In this document: piece after piece, positions 50,434-59,587 of the stretch | How positions within the stretch are numbered: the stretch's first letter is position 1 | Layout: each line of letters begins with the position of its first letter | DNA from: Eremothecium cymbalariae DBVPG#7215 | Taxonomy: Eukaryota > Ascomycota > Saccharomycetes > Saccharomycetales > Saccharomycetaceae | NCBI RefSeq assembly: GCF_000235365.1 | Contig: NC_016450.1 | Coordinates: 124,001-188,000, forward strand | Length of the DNA stretch: 64,000 bases | Direction: 5' to 3' | Translations under genes and position numbers: made by a program | Notes under the pieces: generated by a model | Told to the model about the DNA's origin: nothing | Seen by the model: the letters and a program-made list of their open reading frames with translations, nothing else | Database searches by the model: none

Positions 50434-50593
50434 TATTATTTTGTTATTTTACGGACCATCGAATAAGAAAACACAAAGTATTTAAATAATATATATAATA
50501 TATATGCTTATATGCAACATACTACTAATCGAGAAAAGAGCGGAAAGTGGATTCCTTAGAGAAGACACTGCTTCGTATTCAACAGAGGATAAG

Positions 50594-51820
50594 TTACATT
50601 TTATTGTTTAGCTTATTTCTTCTACGTCTTTCCCTCTTGTCCCTCATTTTTTGATCCAGTTTGTCTTGATCTTGAGTACCTTGTTTGTCTCTCATTTCAC
50701 GCCACTTCTTCTTATCTTCTTCCGCCTTCTTTTCCTGTGCCATCTCTCTCTCAACCTGTTTCATCACCTTAATGATCTTAGATAGTTCGTCTTTCCTCAT
50801 TTGTACAGATTTCTTCAACACGTCATTGGATAAGAACAATGCTGGACTTTTGTTCACGATCTCTTTGGTAACGGTATCGTAAACGTCCACAATTGCAGCA
50901 ATCAAGTCCTTTAGAAGCCGAATGTCTTGGTCGCTAGTAATATTAGAGCATTGGATAACACAGCGAGGTTGTTGGGTAGATTCCCATAACTTGTCCGTCA
51001 CAGGTTTTTCCTCTGGCAAATCGGTAAAGGAAATGAACTGCAAAAAGTGCTTACACTTTACCAATAATTCATGGAATGATGGACCATTAGTGAAGGTAGT
51101 AAAAAACTGGTTTAATTGGTTAGTTTCCGACATAAAAACATACTCTATCGGCAAAGAATCACTCTCAGTGGTATGGGTCAAAGATAAAAAGTAGTTTTTC
51201 TTACGTGAATCATTCATGTGAGTCTTGTTCACTACAGAAGCAATAAATCTAAACTTAGAAATAGCGTCGTCAGTAGTTTGTACATCAGACTTCCCATCCT
51301 TCACCCATTTACCATTAGGACAAACAGTAACTTGCACAAACTCTTCCGAAACTTCGACAAACTGAGGAAAGAACTGTGCCAACAACCGCTCCATCAAAAT
51401 CACCACCGGATTAAAACGAGGGTAATAGTGTGCCCTGACTGTTATGCTCTCAATACAAGAGCGGCCAGTCGCAAAAGTCGTAAACCATGTATTATTCTGT
51501 TCTGTAACATATTTCACCTTCGAACCGTCCTTTTGAGAAAATCCTGCACGAGCAAACTGCAGATCGTTTAGAAAGAAATAATTCAAATCTTCAAACATCC
51601 TCTTCGCAAACCCCGTATTTATCTTGGTACCTATCCAATACATAATATACACAGCCATGAGAACGACCAGAGTACATTCTTCAAATGTCCAGTTGTATAG
51701 CTTAACCCTTTCCAGAAACGACATTGCCTTCTGCTCATCAACAGACAACTTATAATAGTGGTCATTCAATGCATTTAACGCATCAATACCTTTTGATAAA
51801 GGTCCTAGAATGGAAACCAT
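50594..51820 (-). CDS. YNR021W homologue, CCDC47-like ER membrane protein
   Basis: A 408-residue protein (404 in S. cerevisiae YNR021W) of the DUF1682/CCDC47 family. One membrane helix lies near residues 45-63 (TLVVLMAVYIMYWIG); a conserved cytosolic domain follows (NTWFTTFATGRSCIESITVRAHYYPRFNPV); and the tail is a highly charged coiled coil (REMAQEKKAEEDKKKWREMRDKQG) ending in a basic RRRRNKLNNK. The human relative is part of the PAT complex that helps fold multispanning proteins at the translocon; the yeast role is not established. The ATG at 51820 is used; the frame extends 14 codons with GTG only. Confidence 0.92.
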   Translation of the reverse strand: MVSILGPLSKGIDALNALNDHYYKLSVDEQKAMSFLERVKLYNWTFEECTLVVLMAVYIMYWIGTKINTGFAKRMFEDLNYFFLNDLQFARAGFSQKDGSKVKYVTEQNNTWFTTFATGRSCIESITVRAHYYPRFNPVVILMERLLAQFFPQFVEVSEEFVQVTVCPNGKWVKDGKSDVQTTDDAISKFRFIASVVNKTHMNDSRKKNYFLSLTHTTESDSLPIEYVFMSETNQLNQFFTTFTNGPSFHELLVKCKHFLQFISFTDLPEEKPVTDKLWESTQQPRCVIQCSNITSDQDIRLLKDLIAAIVDVYDTVTKEIVNKSPALFLSNDVLKKSVQMRKDELSKIIKVMKQVEREMAQEKKAEEDKKKWREMRDKQGTQDQDKLDQKMRDKRERRRRNKLNNKM

Positions 51821-52119
51821 CGATCCGATAATGATGATTCTTAACTGCTCTACCCACTGCACATAGGAATTTTATTGTAAGGATTACGAACGTCAAACCG
51901 TATAAATATGCCGTCCCCCAAGGATTTTTTCATATGCAATGAGATCTGTACGGGGGCCCAACCAAAGGGCTTCGAACAACGAACGGAGCAGCGCAGTACA
52001 TAGTAGACAGCGCAGTCAGTATATCATATATAGGCGAATAATGTGCTCACCGGATGCTATTGAAGACATGAAGATGGTCCCCGACTATGTATGGATTTGG
52101 CTATTTGACACTATAGATT

Positions 52120-52743
52120 TTACCTTCTTTTCTTTGCTGAGTCATCGTGTTCAGCTCCAAATATCTGGTTTCTGACTAAATCCCTGATGTAATTTTCCAA
52201 TTCTTGTTCCACATTATCACTTTGAAGGATTTGCTCCAGCTTCTCTCTTCTTTTGATATTTGCTGGATCCTGATCATCGACGGACTCATGTTCTAAAGTA
52301 TACCGCAGATTGTCTTTGAATTGAGCGAGTTGTTCCGCATCAATGCCCAAACTATCTTGATTCAAGGGCAGTCCGCACTTCTCCTTCATATACTGGATCA
52401 GTTCTATAGATTCTTGATCTTCCTCGAACACATCCAAGGGAGTTTTACCCTCATTGTTGGTTGCCTGGAAATCTGCGTTCAATTCTTCGATGATTACTTT
52501 TGCAGTAGCAACGTCCTCTGTATGGTGCAGTGGGGTATCACCGTCGTTATCCCTGACGTTGATATCACCGTGATATTTGTTGACTAGTAAGCGCAACAGG
52601 TCCACATGTCCGTACGAGGCTGCGCCATGGACCGCCGTATAGCCATTTGGATCCTTACTGTTGGCAGTCAGGCCTGGCTGTTGTTGTAGTAGCTTTTCCA
52701 CGGTTTCAGTGAGCCCATCGCTAGCAGCAACCCAGATATTCAT
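52120..52743 (-). CDS. YCR051W homologue, ankyrin-repeat protein
   Basis: A 207-residue protein (222 in S. cerevisiae YCR051W). Ankyrin repeats fill about residues 1-125 (MNIWVAASDGLTETVEKLLQQ, NGYTAVHGAASYGHVDLLRLLVNKYHGDINVRDNDGDTPLHHTEDVATAKVIIEELNADF). An acidic helical C-terminus and basic end (SAKKRR) follow. Function is not known in any yeast; cytosol and nucleus are reported locations. Position between the YNR021W homologue and ATP23 fits an interleaved YCR/YNR order. Confidence 0.92.
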   Translation of the reverse strand: MNIWVAASDGLTETVEKLLQQQPGLTANSKDPNGYTAVHGAASYGHVDLLRLLVNKYHGDINVRDNDGDTPLHHTEDVATAKVIIEELNADFQATNNEGKTPLDVFEEDQESIELIQYMKEKCGLPLNQDSLGIDAEQLAQFKDNLRYTLEHESVDDQDPANIKRREKLEQILQSDNVEQELENYIRDLVRNQIFGAEHDDSAKKRR

Positions 52744-53223
52744 GACCGTGCAATTTAGGTATATTTAACGGTTTTAGATTAGAACTTGGTACTTACTAAG
52801 GTCATCGCTCGCATTATCGTAATTTGCGCCCGAGAAATTTTTCATTATCTGTGTGAGCTTATCAAGCTTACCTTTCCTTTAGAGGACCTCCCAGCTTAGA
52901 TTCTTCAAACTACAAGAAGCACTGGAATATGGATCAGTGGCTAAGCGAAGGCTACAATGCAGACCTAGGGTTGGTATAGTTAAACACTACAGGCAATGCT
53001 TGCTCATGAGTAAGTGGGGGGGGGGATTTGTACCTCTTCAGTTGGTCCAGCCTTGGCATTTGAGTGGTGTAAGGAGGTGATGAACGTTCAAAATGTAAAA
53101 TGGAAATTTATTAAGTAGGACAGATATGTTAATAGAATTTTGATACATAGAAGGTTTAGCTTAGATCGATAATTGTTTGATACTAGAAAGTATATTGCTG
53201 CTTCTCTCTGTAGGGCCGTTAAT
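52744..53223. other. Divergent spacer YCR051W homologue / ATP23
   Basis: A 480-base stretch with a G10 run at 53016-53025. A 16-codon ATG frame at 52929-52979 is the only small open frame of note. No RNA gene seen. Confidence 0.5.
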
Positions 53224-53967
53224 ATGTCGCAGGAGCTTCCAATCCCTCCACGGGAAGAGATATCTAAAGCCAATCCTCCAACAGATCTATCATCGATTAA
53301 AGGCTTTACTTGGTGGAGGAGAACCTTAGCATACCAAACTGGGCTTGGACTAACACCCGAAGAAAAGTTACGATATGAAAATGATTACAAATATGTTGTT
53401 CAGCGTGATCAATGCAATAAATGTTACGAGCATAGAGATTGGCTACTCAAGTACTCTCCTACAGTGATTTTCATGGCTCAACAAATAGCCAAGTTGAATA
53501 AAACGCAAACGAATAACGAGGAGTTGAAGTTTGACGAGTCAAAAATAATTTGCGACGTATGCCCAGATTGGAAGTCAGGAGGGTTCCATCCTGATTTGGG
53601 TATTTTAATTTGCCAAAACCGTATTCGTGATAAATGGCATTTAGAGGATACATTGTCTCATGAGTTGGTCCATCAATTTGATAATCTAAAGTTCGACGTT
53701 GACTGGCTTAATCTCAAGCATCATGCATGTTCAGAAATCAGAGCTTCTAATTTAAGTGGGGAATGTAGAATTATGCAAGAATTCTCAAGACGTGGGTTTG
53801 GATTTACCATTGGGAAAGGCCATCAGGAATGTGTGAAGAGACGTGCTACCTTAAGTTTAATGGGGAATCCTAACTGCAAGGACCAAAAGCATGCTGAAAA
53901 TGTTGTAGAAGAGGTGTGGGAATCGTGTTTTAATGATACAAGACCGTTTGAGTCGATATATAGGTGA
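53224..53967 (+). CDS. ATP23: Atp23, mitochondrial intermembrane-space metalloprotease
   Basis: A 247-residue protein (227 in S. cerevisiae). The zinc protease motif HELVH near residues 146-150 lies in LEDTLSHELVHQFDNLKFDVDWLNLKHHACSEIRASNLSGECR. Many Cys residues (CNKCYEH, CDVCPDW, CQN, CVKRR) match the twin-Cys pattern oxidised by Mia40 on import. Atp23 removes the Atp6 presequence, chaperones F0 assembly and degrades Ups1. The start ATG at 53224 gives an N-terminal extension of about 20 residues over S. cerevisiae before FTWWRRTLAYQTGLGLTPEE. The frame upstream offers only TTG. Confidence 0.97.
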   Translation: MSQELPIPPREEISKANPPTDLSSIKGFTWWRRTLAYQTGLGLTPEEKLRYENDYKYVVQRDQCNKCYEHRDWLLKYSPTVIFMAQQIAKLNKTQTNNEELKFDESKIICDVCPDWKSGGFHPDLGILICQNRIRDKWHLEDTLSHELVHQFDNLKFDVDWLNLKHHACSEIRASNLSGECRIMQEFSRRGFGFTIGKGHQECVKRRATLSLMGNPNCKDQKHAENVVEEVWESCFNDTRPFESIYR

Positions 53968-54116
53968 TCTTTATTCAGAGATAGTATTTTCCAATTATTA
54001 TTACCTTTCCAATTTTCCTGACGTGACAAAAAATACTTACCGTATATAGCGGCATACATGGTGCTCATTAGCTTTAATTGTAAGCTCCTTTTTAATCTCA
54101 AGTGACTATTTTGAGG

Positions 54117-55967
54117 TTACAATGTCAAATATATTGTACAGACCAAGCTTGGCGCTGTACATATACCAAACCAAAATATAACATTTCTTAATATCCTTTT
54201 GTTACGCAAGAGTTTTGAGTTGTTCACAGCCATTAAAGGAATTTGAGCCATCTGAAGCAAAAATAGGTAGAATCTCAACCTTCCAAATATAACATACATG
54301 GCCAGCTCATGGACCAATGCACTCAAAATAAATGTTATTAATGTAGCTTGAGTTTTGCTCATGTAAAAAGCACTCAAAGAGCTATGGTAGACATGTCTCA
54401 ATAAGAATTTATGAACGGGAACATTCCAAAGTCTGGAATATTCACCCCAATCAACGCAATTCCACCAGTCACCATAAAAGAAGCGATCTCCAAACCTGGT
54501 CAATTCTGCAATGCAACTTAAAATTGCTTCCCATATTAGGTACCATACCAACAAATACATGACAATGAATGCAGGAACAAGGTCTAGCAACAACTGTGGC
54601 CATTTTTGAGCACGTTCTAACAATGGAATTCCAGACTCCCTCATTGAAAGAGCTTCAATCGCAACTGGGTATATCAAAAGCTGAGAAATAACCATCATTA
54701 TGAATATGATACCAAATATTGCAGTGACTTTCTCACAAACATAACCCCACCTGATCGTTTTCGTTCTTGGATACTCAATTTGATATATTAATATAGGGAA
54801 CATGGTGAACGTGAAGTAGTTTGATAGTGTGATATTTGATGGGAATGGAGTCGATGCCGACTGAGAGCTTAGTTCAAATTTGCAGAACGACTCGCTCTTC
54901 TCCAAAGTCTTCAAAACAACAGGATCGACCTCCTCGTCCTCTTTCTTTAATATTGCAAGCGACTTCTGCGAGAAACGCAACTCAGCCAACGACTGCCATA
55001 GGTACCCGTTGTAAAAAGCATAAGAATGCATCTTCATTACTAGCACACAGCAGTGCAAAAATAGAAAGATCTTGGATATCCACTTAAATTTCATTGTATG
55101 TTCTGCCAAATATGTGAAGTAGACAAAGAATGCAAGCTCATACATAGACGTGACAACCCATCCGACACGACCCCAAGTAATGAACTCCATTTTGCACATC
55201 CATTGTACCAAAAACACAACATATGTACTGAGGTACATTAAAAAATCAAACCTAGCCACTCGAAACAAATCTGTCGTCATGAATTGAACAATTGGGGATT
55301 GAAGTATATTCCCATTATTCTCATTGTAATACCCCACGGTCACTTTAAAGAGCACAAACGAAACGGCCAACCAAAACAACACATAGAAACCGGAAAAATT
55401 CACGCTGTGTCTTTGTATCGTCACTTGCTCATCTATTGATATAGATATGTTCTCCAGACTACGAGCCTGCTGTTGCTGTTGTTGCTGCTGCTGCTGCTGC
55501 TTATCTACACCGAAAGAAGCAAGCGAATCCGCCAATGCACCCTTCCTGTGATAACAATCGTCAGCCTTTTCCAAACGTGGCCCACCAAAATAAATCCTCA
55601 ACGGATAGTTCACAAAATCATCCATAATAGTCCCCCTATGTCCAAACTTCACATCCCGCAACAACGACTGCATCTCCCCAGAATCTGCCCGAAACCGCAT
55701 ACGTTCCTTCCTCTGCAACGTGTTTGCATAGTCCTTCAACGGGCCACTATGGCCCCTCTCACCCAACACACCCTGAGTCTTCCTATCCAGGGGAACCTCA
55801 ACCTCCGCTCTGATAACAACCGTCTGTTCACAACCCTCCCCACAATTTTCCTTCTCCCTCAGATCTCTTATTTGATACTGCGGCAACGACCGCCGATTCC
55901 TCTTGCTTCCCTCATTGAGCTGCTTTATACGTAGATAATTCTTATCCTTTACAATTTGTTGCGCCAT
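54117..55967 (-). CDS. ARE2: Sterol O-acyltransferase (Are1/Are2)
   Basis: A 616-residue multispanning ER enzyme of the MBOAT family (Are2 642, Are1 610 residues) that esterifies ergosterol for lipid droplets. The FYGDWWNCVDW motif is near residue 499, and the active-site His lies in ALVHELAMYVIF near residue 552. Eight or so membrane helices span residues about 195-610. The N-terminal 190 residues are cytosolic and charged, with a run of about 11 Gln near residue 160 (CAG/CAA mix). Flanked by ATP23 (YNR020C) and BUD23 (YCR047C), it stands for both duplicates YNR019W and YCR048W. Confidence 0.96.
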   Translation of the reverse strand: MAQQIVKDKNYLRIKQLNEGSKRNRRSLPQYQIRDLREKENCGEGCEQTVVIRAEVEVPLDRKTQGVLGERGHSGPLKDYANTLQRKERMRFRADSGEMQSLLRDVKFGHRGTIMDDFVNYPLRIYFGGPRLEKADDCYHRKGALADSLASFGVDKQQQQQQQQQQQARSLENISISIDEQVTIQRHSVNFSGFYVLFWLAVSFVLFKVTVGYYNENNGNILQSPIVQFMTTDLFRVARFDFLMYLSTYVVFLVQWMCKMEFITWGRVGWVVTSMYELAFFVYFTYLAEHTMKFKWISKIFLFLHCCVLVMKMHSYAFYNGYLWQSLAELRFSQKSLAILKKEDEEVDPVVLKTLEKSESFCKFELSSQSASTPFPSNITLSNYFTFTMFPILIYQIEYPRTKTIRWGYVCEKVTAIFGIIFIMMVISQLLIYPVAIEALSMRESGIPLLERAQKWPQLLLDLVPAFIVMYLLVWYLIWEAILSCIAELTRFGDRFFYGDWWNCVDWGEYSRLWNVPVHKFLLRHVYHSSLSAFYMSKTQATLITFILSALVHELAMYVIFGRLRFYLFLLQMAQIPLMAVNNSKLLRNKRILRNVIFWFGICTAPSLVCTIYLTL

Positions 55968-56873
55968 GGTCCCCTGCTCTGCCTCAGAACAACCTCAAGA
56001 CTTCTAATATCTAACCCTTGCCTTCCTAATATATCCTACTATTTGAAACCAAAGTTATAACTTTACTTTATACTGTTTACAAAAATCAATAGTGTGAGTA
56101 TCTTTAACTTCCGTTATCCGCAGCCATCCTATATATTACAAATACAAAAATCCTCTCTAGCCGCTTTAACTTTCCCCTTTCCAACCTGAAATATAATCTG
56201 ACGACTTCCCTCTCTCTAATACAGCCTCCAACGTCTTGGCTCCCTTGCCTCACTCGCTTCTTCCGTATTGAACTAATTCCCATCTCAAGCACCTACTATA
56301 TACCTATCCCGTTCTATTACTACTCATCTCAGCCGTGTGCCACTTTAAATTAGCTCTTATAAATCTAAATGGCTCTGTCCCTTTTAAAACAAAGATTCCT
56401 TTTTTAATCACTTTTACTTCAGCCGTTTCATCAAAGCAGAGACATCTATTCGATTATCTATGTAATACATCAGCCAGTGTCCATCCGATGCTATTATAAA
56501 TCCTACGTTTTACTTTACCATCTGGTTTAAAAATACCTCGGCATTCCAAGATCGCCAGTGTTGCAAAAGAATAGCTAAACCTGGCCTTTTGGATGGTGTC
56601 AGTTGTTCCTGAAGCCAACCAGAGGCTTGTTAAAGCGTATAACGTCTCGTGAAGTAACCATATTACATGCCTGGAGGCGTGTACGACGGGCGCCGGCGGA
56701 CAATGTCCGGGACGGTATCTGGACCGGCGTTGAGCCGGACGATAAAATTTTTTGGAAAAATGGTTAAGAACTGGATGGAAGATGTGATGGATGCTGGACA
56801 GAAGAGAGATAACCGTTGCGGGAAGTAGCAGTGGTAGTTTTGGTGTGTTTAAGGGTTCAAGGAGGATATCGGA
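55968..56873. other. Divergent promoter region of ARE2 and BUD23
   Basis: A 906-base spacer. The ARE2-proximal part is pyrimidine-rich. A GC-rich patch at about 56670-56745 carries CGG/CCG dyads listed separately, and AAAATTTTTT (about 56745-56754) resembles an RRPE element expected for the rRNA methyltransferase BUD23. No gene seen. Confidence 0.5.
56697..56738. promoter_or_regulatory. Cluster of CGG-type dyads upstream of BUD23
   Basis: CGGACA-A-TGTCCG (56697-56709) is a perfect 13-base palindrome, CGG-N7-CCG in zinc-cluster terms. CCGGC-GTTGA-GCCGG (56724-56738) is a second dyad. Such paired CGG half-sites are the usual targets of Zn2Cys6 activators. The factor and target gene are not identified. 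Confidence 0.4.
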
Positions 56874-57677
56874 ATGTCACGTCCTGAGGAGCTAGCGCCA
56901 CCGGAGGTGTTTTACAATGATAGCGAGTCTTTGAAGTATACCTCATCGACGAGAATACAGCATATACAGGCGAAGATGACTCTGCGTGCGTTGGAGCTTC
57001 TTAATTTGCAAGGGACGTCGTATGTCCTCGATGTTGGATGTGGTTCTGGGCTGAGTGGGGAGATACTGAGTGAGGAGGGTCATATTTGGTGTGGGATGGA
57101 TATTTCGCCAAGCATGTTGGCGACTGCGTTGACCCGGGAGACGGAGGGGGACTTGATGTTACAGGATATTGGGCAGGGGGTTCCCTTCAGGGCGGGCACG
57201 TTCGATGCAGCGATCAGTATTTCAGCGCTGCAGTGGCTCTGCAATGCGGACACGTCTTATAACGATCCGAAACGACGGCTAATGAGGTTTTTCAACACTT
57301 TGTTTGCGGCGTTGAAGAAAGGAGGCAAGTTTGTAGCGCAGTTCTATCCCAAAAACGATGAGCAGGTGGAGCAGATCGTCCAGTCAGCCAAGGTAGCAGG
57401 GTTTGGTGGCGGTGTTGTGATTGATGATGCAGAATCCAAGAAGAACAGGAAGTATTATCTGGTCTTGAGCTCTGGATCTTCGCGGGATGAAAAGCAGGTG
57501 AACTTAGAAGGTGTCAAGATGGATGCTGAGTTATTGCATCACAAAACCGCCAGGAAGAACAAACTAGAGTCGCGGAAGGATTATATCTTACGAAAGAAGG
57601 ATTTAATGAAAAAGAGGGGCAGAAAAGTTGCCAAGGATTCCAAATTCACGGGCAGAAAGAGACGAACCAGGTTTTAG
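56874..57677 (+). CDS. BUD23: Bud23, 18S rRNA (guanine-N7) methyltransferase
   Basis: A 267-residue protein (275 in S. cerevisiae). The SAM-binding motif VLDVGCGSGLSGE is near residue 50, with ISALQWLCNADTS near residue 116, and the family's C-terminal basic domain (about 200-267, KKRGRKVAKDSKFTGRKRRTRF) completes it. Bud23, with Trm112, methylates G1575 of 18S rRNA and supports 40S export. The N-terminus MSRPEELAPPEVFYNDSESLKYTSSTRIQ is characteristic. Neighbour IMG1 matches YCR047C-YCR046C. Confidence 0.97.
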   Translation: MSRPEELAPPEVFYNDSESLKYTSSTRIQHIQAKMTLRALELLNLQGTSYVLDVGCGSGLSGEILSEEGHIWCGMDISPSMLATALTRETEGDLMLQDIGQGVPFRAGTFDAAISISALQWLCNADTSYNDPKRRLMRFFNTLFAALKKGGKFVAQFYPKNDEQVEQIVQSAKVAGFGGGVVIDDAESKKNRKYYLVLSSGSSRDEKQVNLEGVKMDAELLHHKTARKNKLESRKDYILRKKDLMKKRGRKVAKDSKFTGRKRRTRF

Positions 57678-58010
57678 TTGGGATGAACGTAGCGTCAGTT
57701 GTTCCCCCTCGCTTCATTTCGTCGTCTGGGGTATATAGGTATATATAAAGTTCACTTATCTATTGAAGGTTGCATTCACATATTCCAGGTATAGTATTTA
57801 AGAGTATCTTATAGCATTCGTTCAAGTCACGTCCTTGGTTGATGTCTGTTCATCTGTCAGGGTAAGTTGATTTAGCTTTGGTTTTAATCAAGCCGGCTTT
57901 GTTTCAGAACCTGGAAAATTTTATTGAATTAATGAATGGTTAAGATCCACAAAATACACAGATATATATACGGGGAGATATCATAGGCCGGTCTTAGTGG
58001 ATCAGTGAAG
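57678..58010. other. BUD23 3' region and IMG1 promoter
   Basis: A 333-base spacer with TATA-like AT repeats near 57731-57748. No RNA gene recognised. Confidence 0.45.
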
Positions 58011-58532
58011 ATGCAGCAACTATATGGTTCAAGATGTATGGCTATGGTGCCCAGAGTGTTAGCCAGGAACTATCAGATAAAGAGCACCACTCGTAAGGTG
58101 TTGCCGGTGTATCCAGTATTGGAAAGCAAGAGTTCTGATATCATCAAACAACTATCGTTAAAGGATTTGTCGACTCTAGATCCCCAAGCAACCAGAAGAA
58201 AGTTGATCGACAGGCATGATAAGGATTGCATTAAAGCCGGTGATGTTGTTCGTGTAGTGTACGACGCCTCTAAATGTAACCGTAGTACGGTTGTCGGTTA
58301 CGTATTGTCGGTTGACCGTAAGCAGTTGATACAGGACTGCTCCCTGCTCTTAAGAAATCACATAAACAAAACGGCAGTGGAGATGAGGATTCCTGTATTT
58401 TCCCCACTTATCGACAGAATCGATTTGATTAGAAGGGCAGATGGCAAGAGACGCAGAAACAAGCATTATTACATCAGAAACACCAGGCTGGATGTAGGCG
58501 ACTTAGACGCTGGATTGAAAAAGAGAAAGTGA
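58011..58532 (+). CDS. IMG1: Mitochondrial large ribosomal subunit protein bL19m (Img1)
   Basis: A 173-residue protein (169 in S. cerevisiae). The bL19 core is visible: [75 protein letters not shown], ending [21 protein letters not shown]. The basic N-terminus (about 1-30) is a likely presequence. Img1 is needed for mitochondrial translation and genome maintenance. The ATG at 58011 is used; the frame opens two codons earlier with GTG. Confidence 0.96.
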   Translation: MQQLYGSRCMAMVPRVLARNYQIKSTTRKVLPVYPVLESKSSDIIKQLSLKDLSTLDPQATRRKLIDRHDKDCIKAGDVVRVVYDASKCNRSTVVGYVLSVDRKQLIQDCSLLLRNHINKTAVEMRIPVFSPLIDRIDLIRRADGKRRRNKHYYIRNTRLDVGDLDAGLKKRK

Positions 58533-58924
58533 ACCGGTGAGTGAATTAACTATGTGCGTTATTATCATTGTATTTATACATATCTGTATATATCTGTATA
58601 TAGAGGGGAACATGTACTCACTAAGTGGAACGAAAACGAAGTTATAAGCCTTGGAGTGCCAGAATATGCATATATACAGCGGGGGCAGTAGAGAGGTGAT
58701 GACACACAAGTTTGCCAGCTAAACAAGAAAAAACCTAATAAAAAAACAGCAAAACTGCAGCACAGCCATTTGATACCCCTAATGGAAAGAAAACCATGGA
58801 TTCTGAGCTAATACAATCTGTCAATGTCCAAGTGCGTCCCGGTGGTTCCGACTCCCACAGGTGATCCAGCGCGTTCATTTAATACATATCACGTTAACAT
58901 AACAAAAAATTTCGGTTGAAGATC
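58533..58924. other. Convergent spacer between IMG1 and RCF2
   Basis: A 392-base stretch with a short tandem ATATCTGTAT repeat near 58579-58601. Contains both transcript ends; nothing else recognised. Confidence 0.45.
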
Positions 58925-59587
58925 TTAATCATACCTAAATATTTTACCCTTGATTCTATCCTCATTACTTCTTTTCCCCGCTGCCGCTTGCATCTCCTGT
59001 TCCTCAGCACGTTCCAATGCCTTCTCCCAGCGACGTGCCCTTTCCAACTGTCGTGCATCCGGATGAAGCTTGGCATCATACATAGACAAACCAACAGAAC
59101 CCAACAATAGCATCACAGTCAAAGCTTGCGCGTACATTCTAGCTTGCACGGCCTTCTGAGCAGCAGTCATTATGGGATCCTTGTTAACGTATTTCCAGGC
59201 CCCATATAACGATGTAGCCCAAGCCGTCACGATTATCTTGTACCTGTGGGTCATTAGCGATTCAAGAACCATCTGATTTAAAGGTAGGTTCTGCCATCTT
59301 CGATACTCCTCAAGGGCTTCCGCAGAGGTAGAGGAAGCATACATTTGCCTATCAAAGCTCGTCGAAGCCTCCTCTGCCACAATGGTAGCCAACAACGTTG
59401 GTGGTGAGATGAATAGCGCCGTTCGAATAGAAGCTGTCATCTTGGAAGGTTGGAATTTAGGGAATCTCCTGGGCAAAACTTTAAAGATCACACCGGTTAT
59501 CGCCAACCCTGCGAGGGCACCCTTTATACCGCCTGCTAGCGTATGGTAATGGTGTGCATTAACCTCTTCCTCTGTTAAAAGCTTCAT
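58925..59587 (-). CDS. RCF2: Rcf2, respiratory supercomplex factor
   Basis: A 220-residue protein (224 in S. cerevisiae). The N-terminal MKLLTEEEVNAHHYHTLAGGIKGALAGLAITGV contains the first hydrophobic helix; further helices lie near residues 50-65 and 110-125; and the C-terminal HIG1-type region (residues about 137-165, KAVQARMYAQALTVMLLLGSVGLSMY) has the conserved Arg/Gln pattern. Rcf2 associates with cytochrome c oxidase in the inner membrane and modulates its activity. The tail is an Arg/Glu-rich helix. Position matches YNR018W. Confidence 0.95.
   Translation of the reverse strand: MKLLTEEEVNAHHYHTLAGGIKGALAGLAITGVIFKVLPRRFPKFQPSKMTASIRTALFISPPTLLATIVAEEASTSFDRQMYASSTSAEALEEYRRWQNLPLNQMVLESLMTHRYKIIVTAWATSLYGAWKYVNKDPIMTAAQKAVQARMYAQALTVMLLLGSVGLSMYDAKLHPDARQLERARRWEKALERAEEQEMQAAAGKRSNEDRIKGKIFRYD

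Noticed and set aside
52929..52979. 16-codon ATG frame (MDQWLSEGYNADLGLV) as a short first exon or small peptide
   Set aside because: No good 5' splice site in the right phase joins it to ATP23; too short to support alone.
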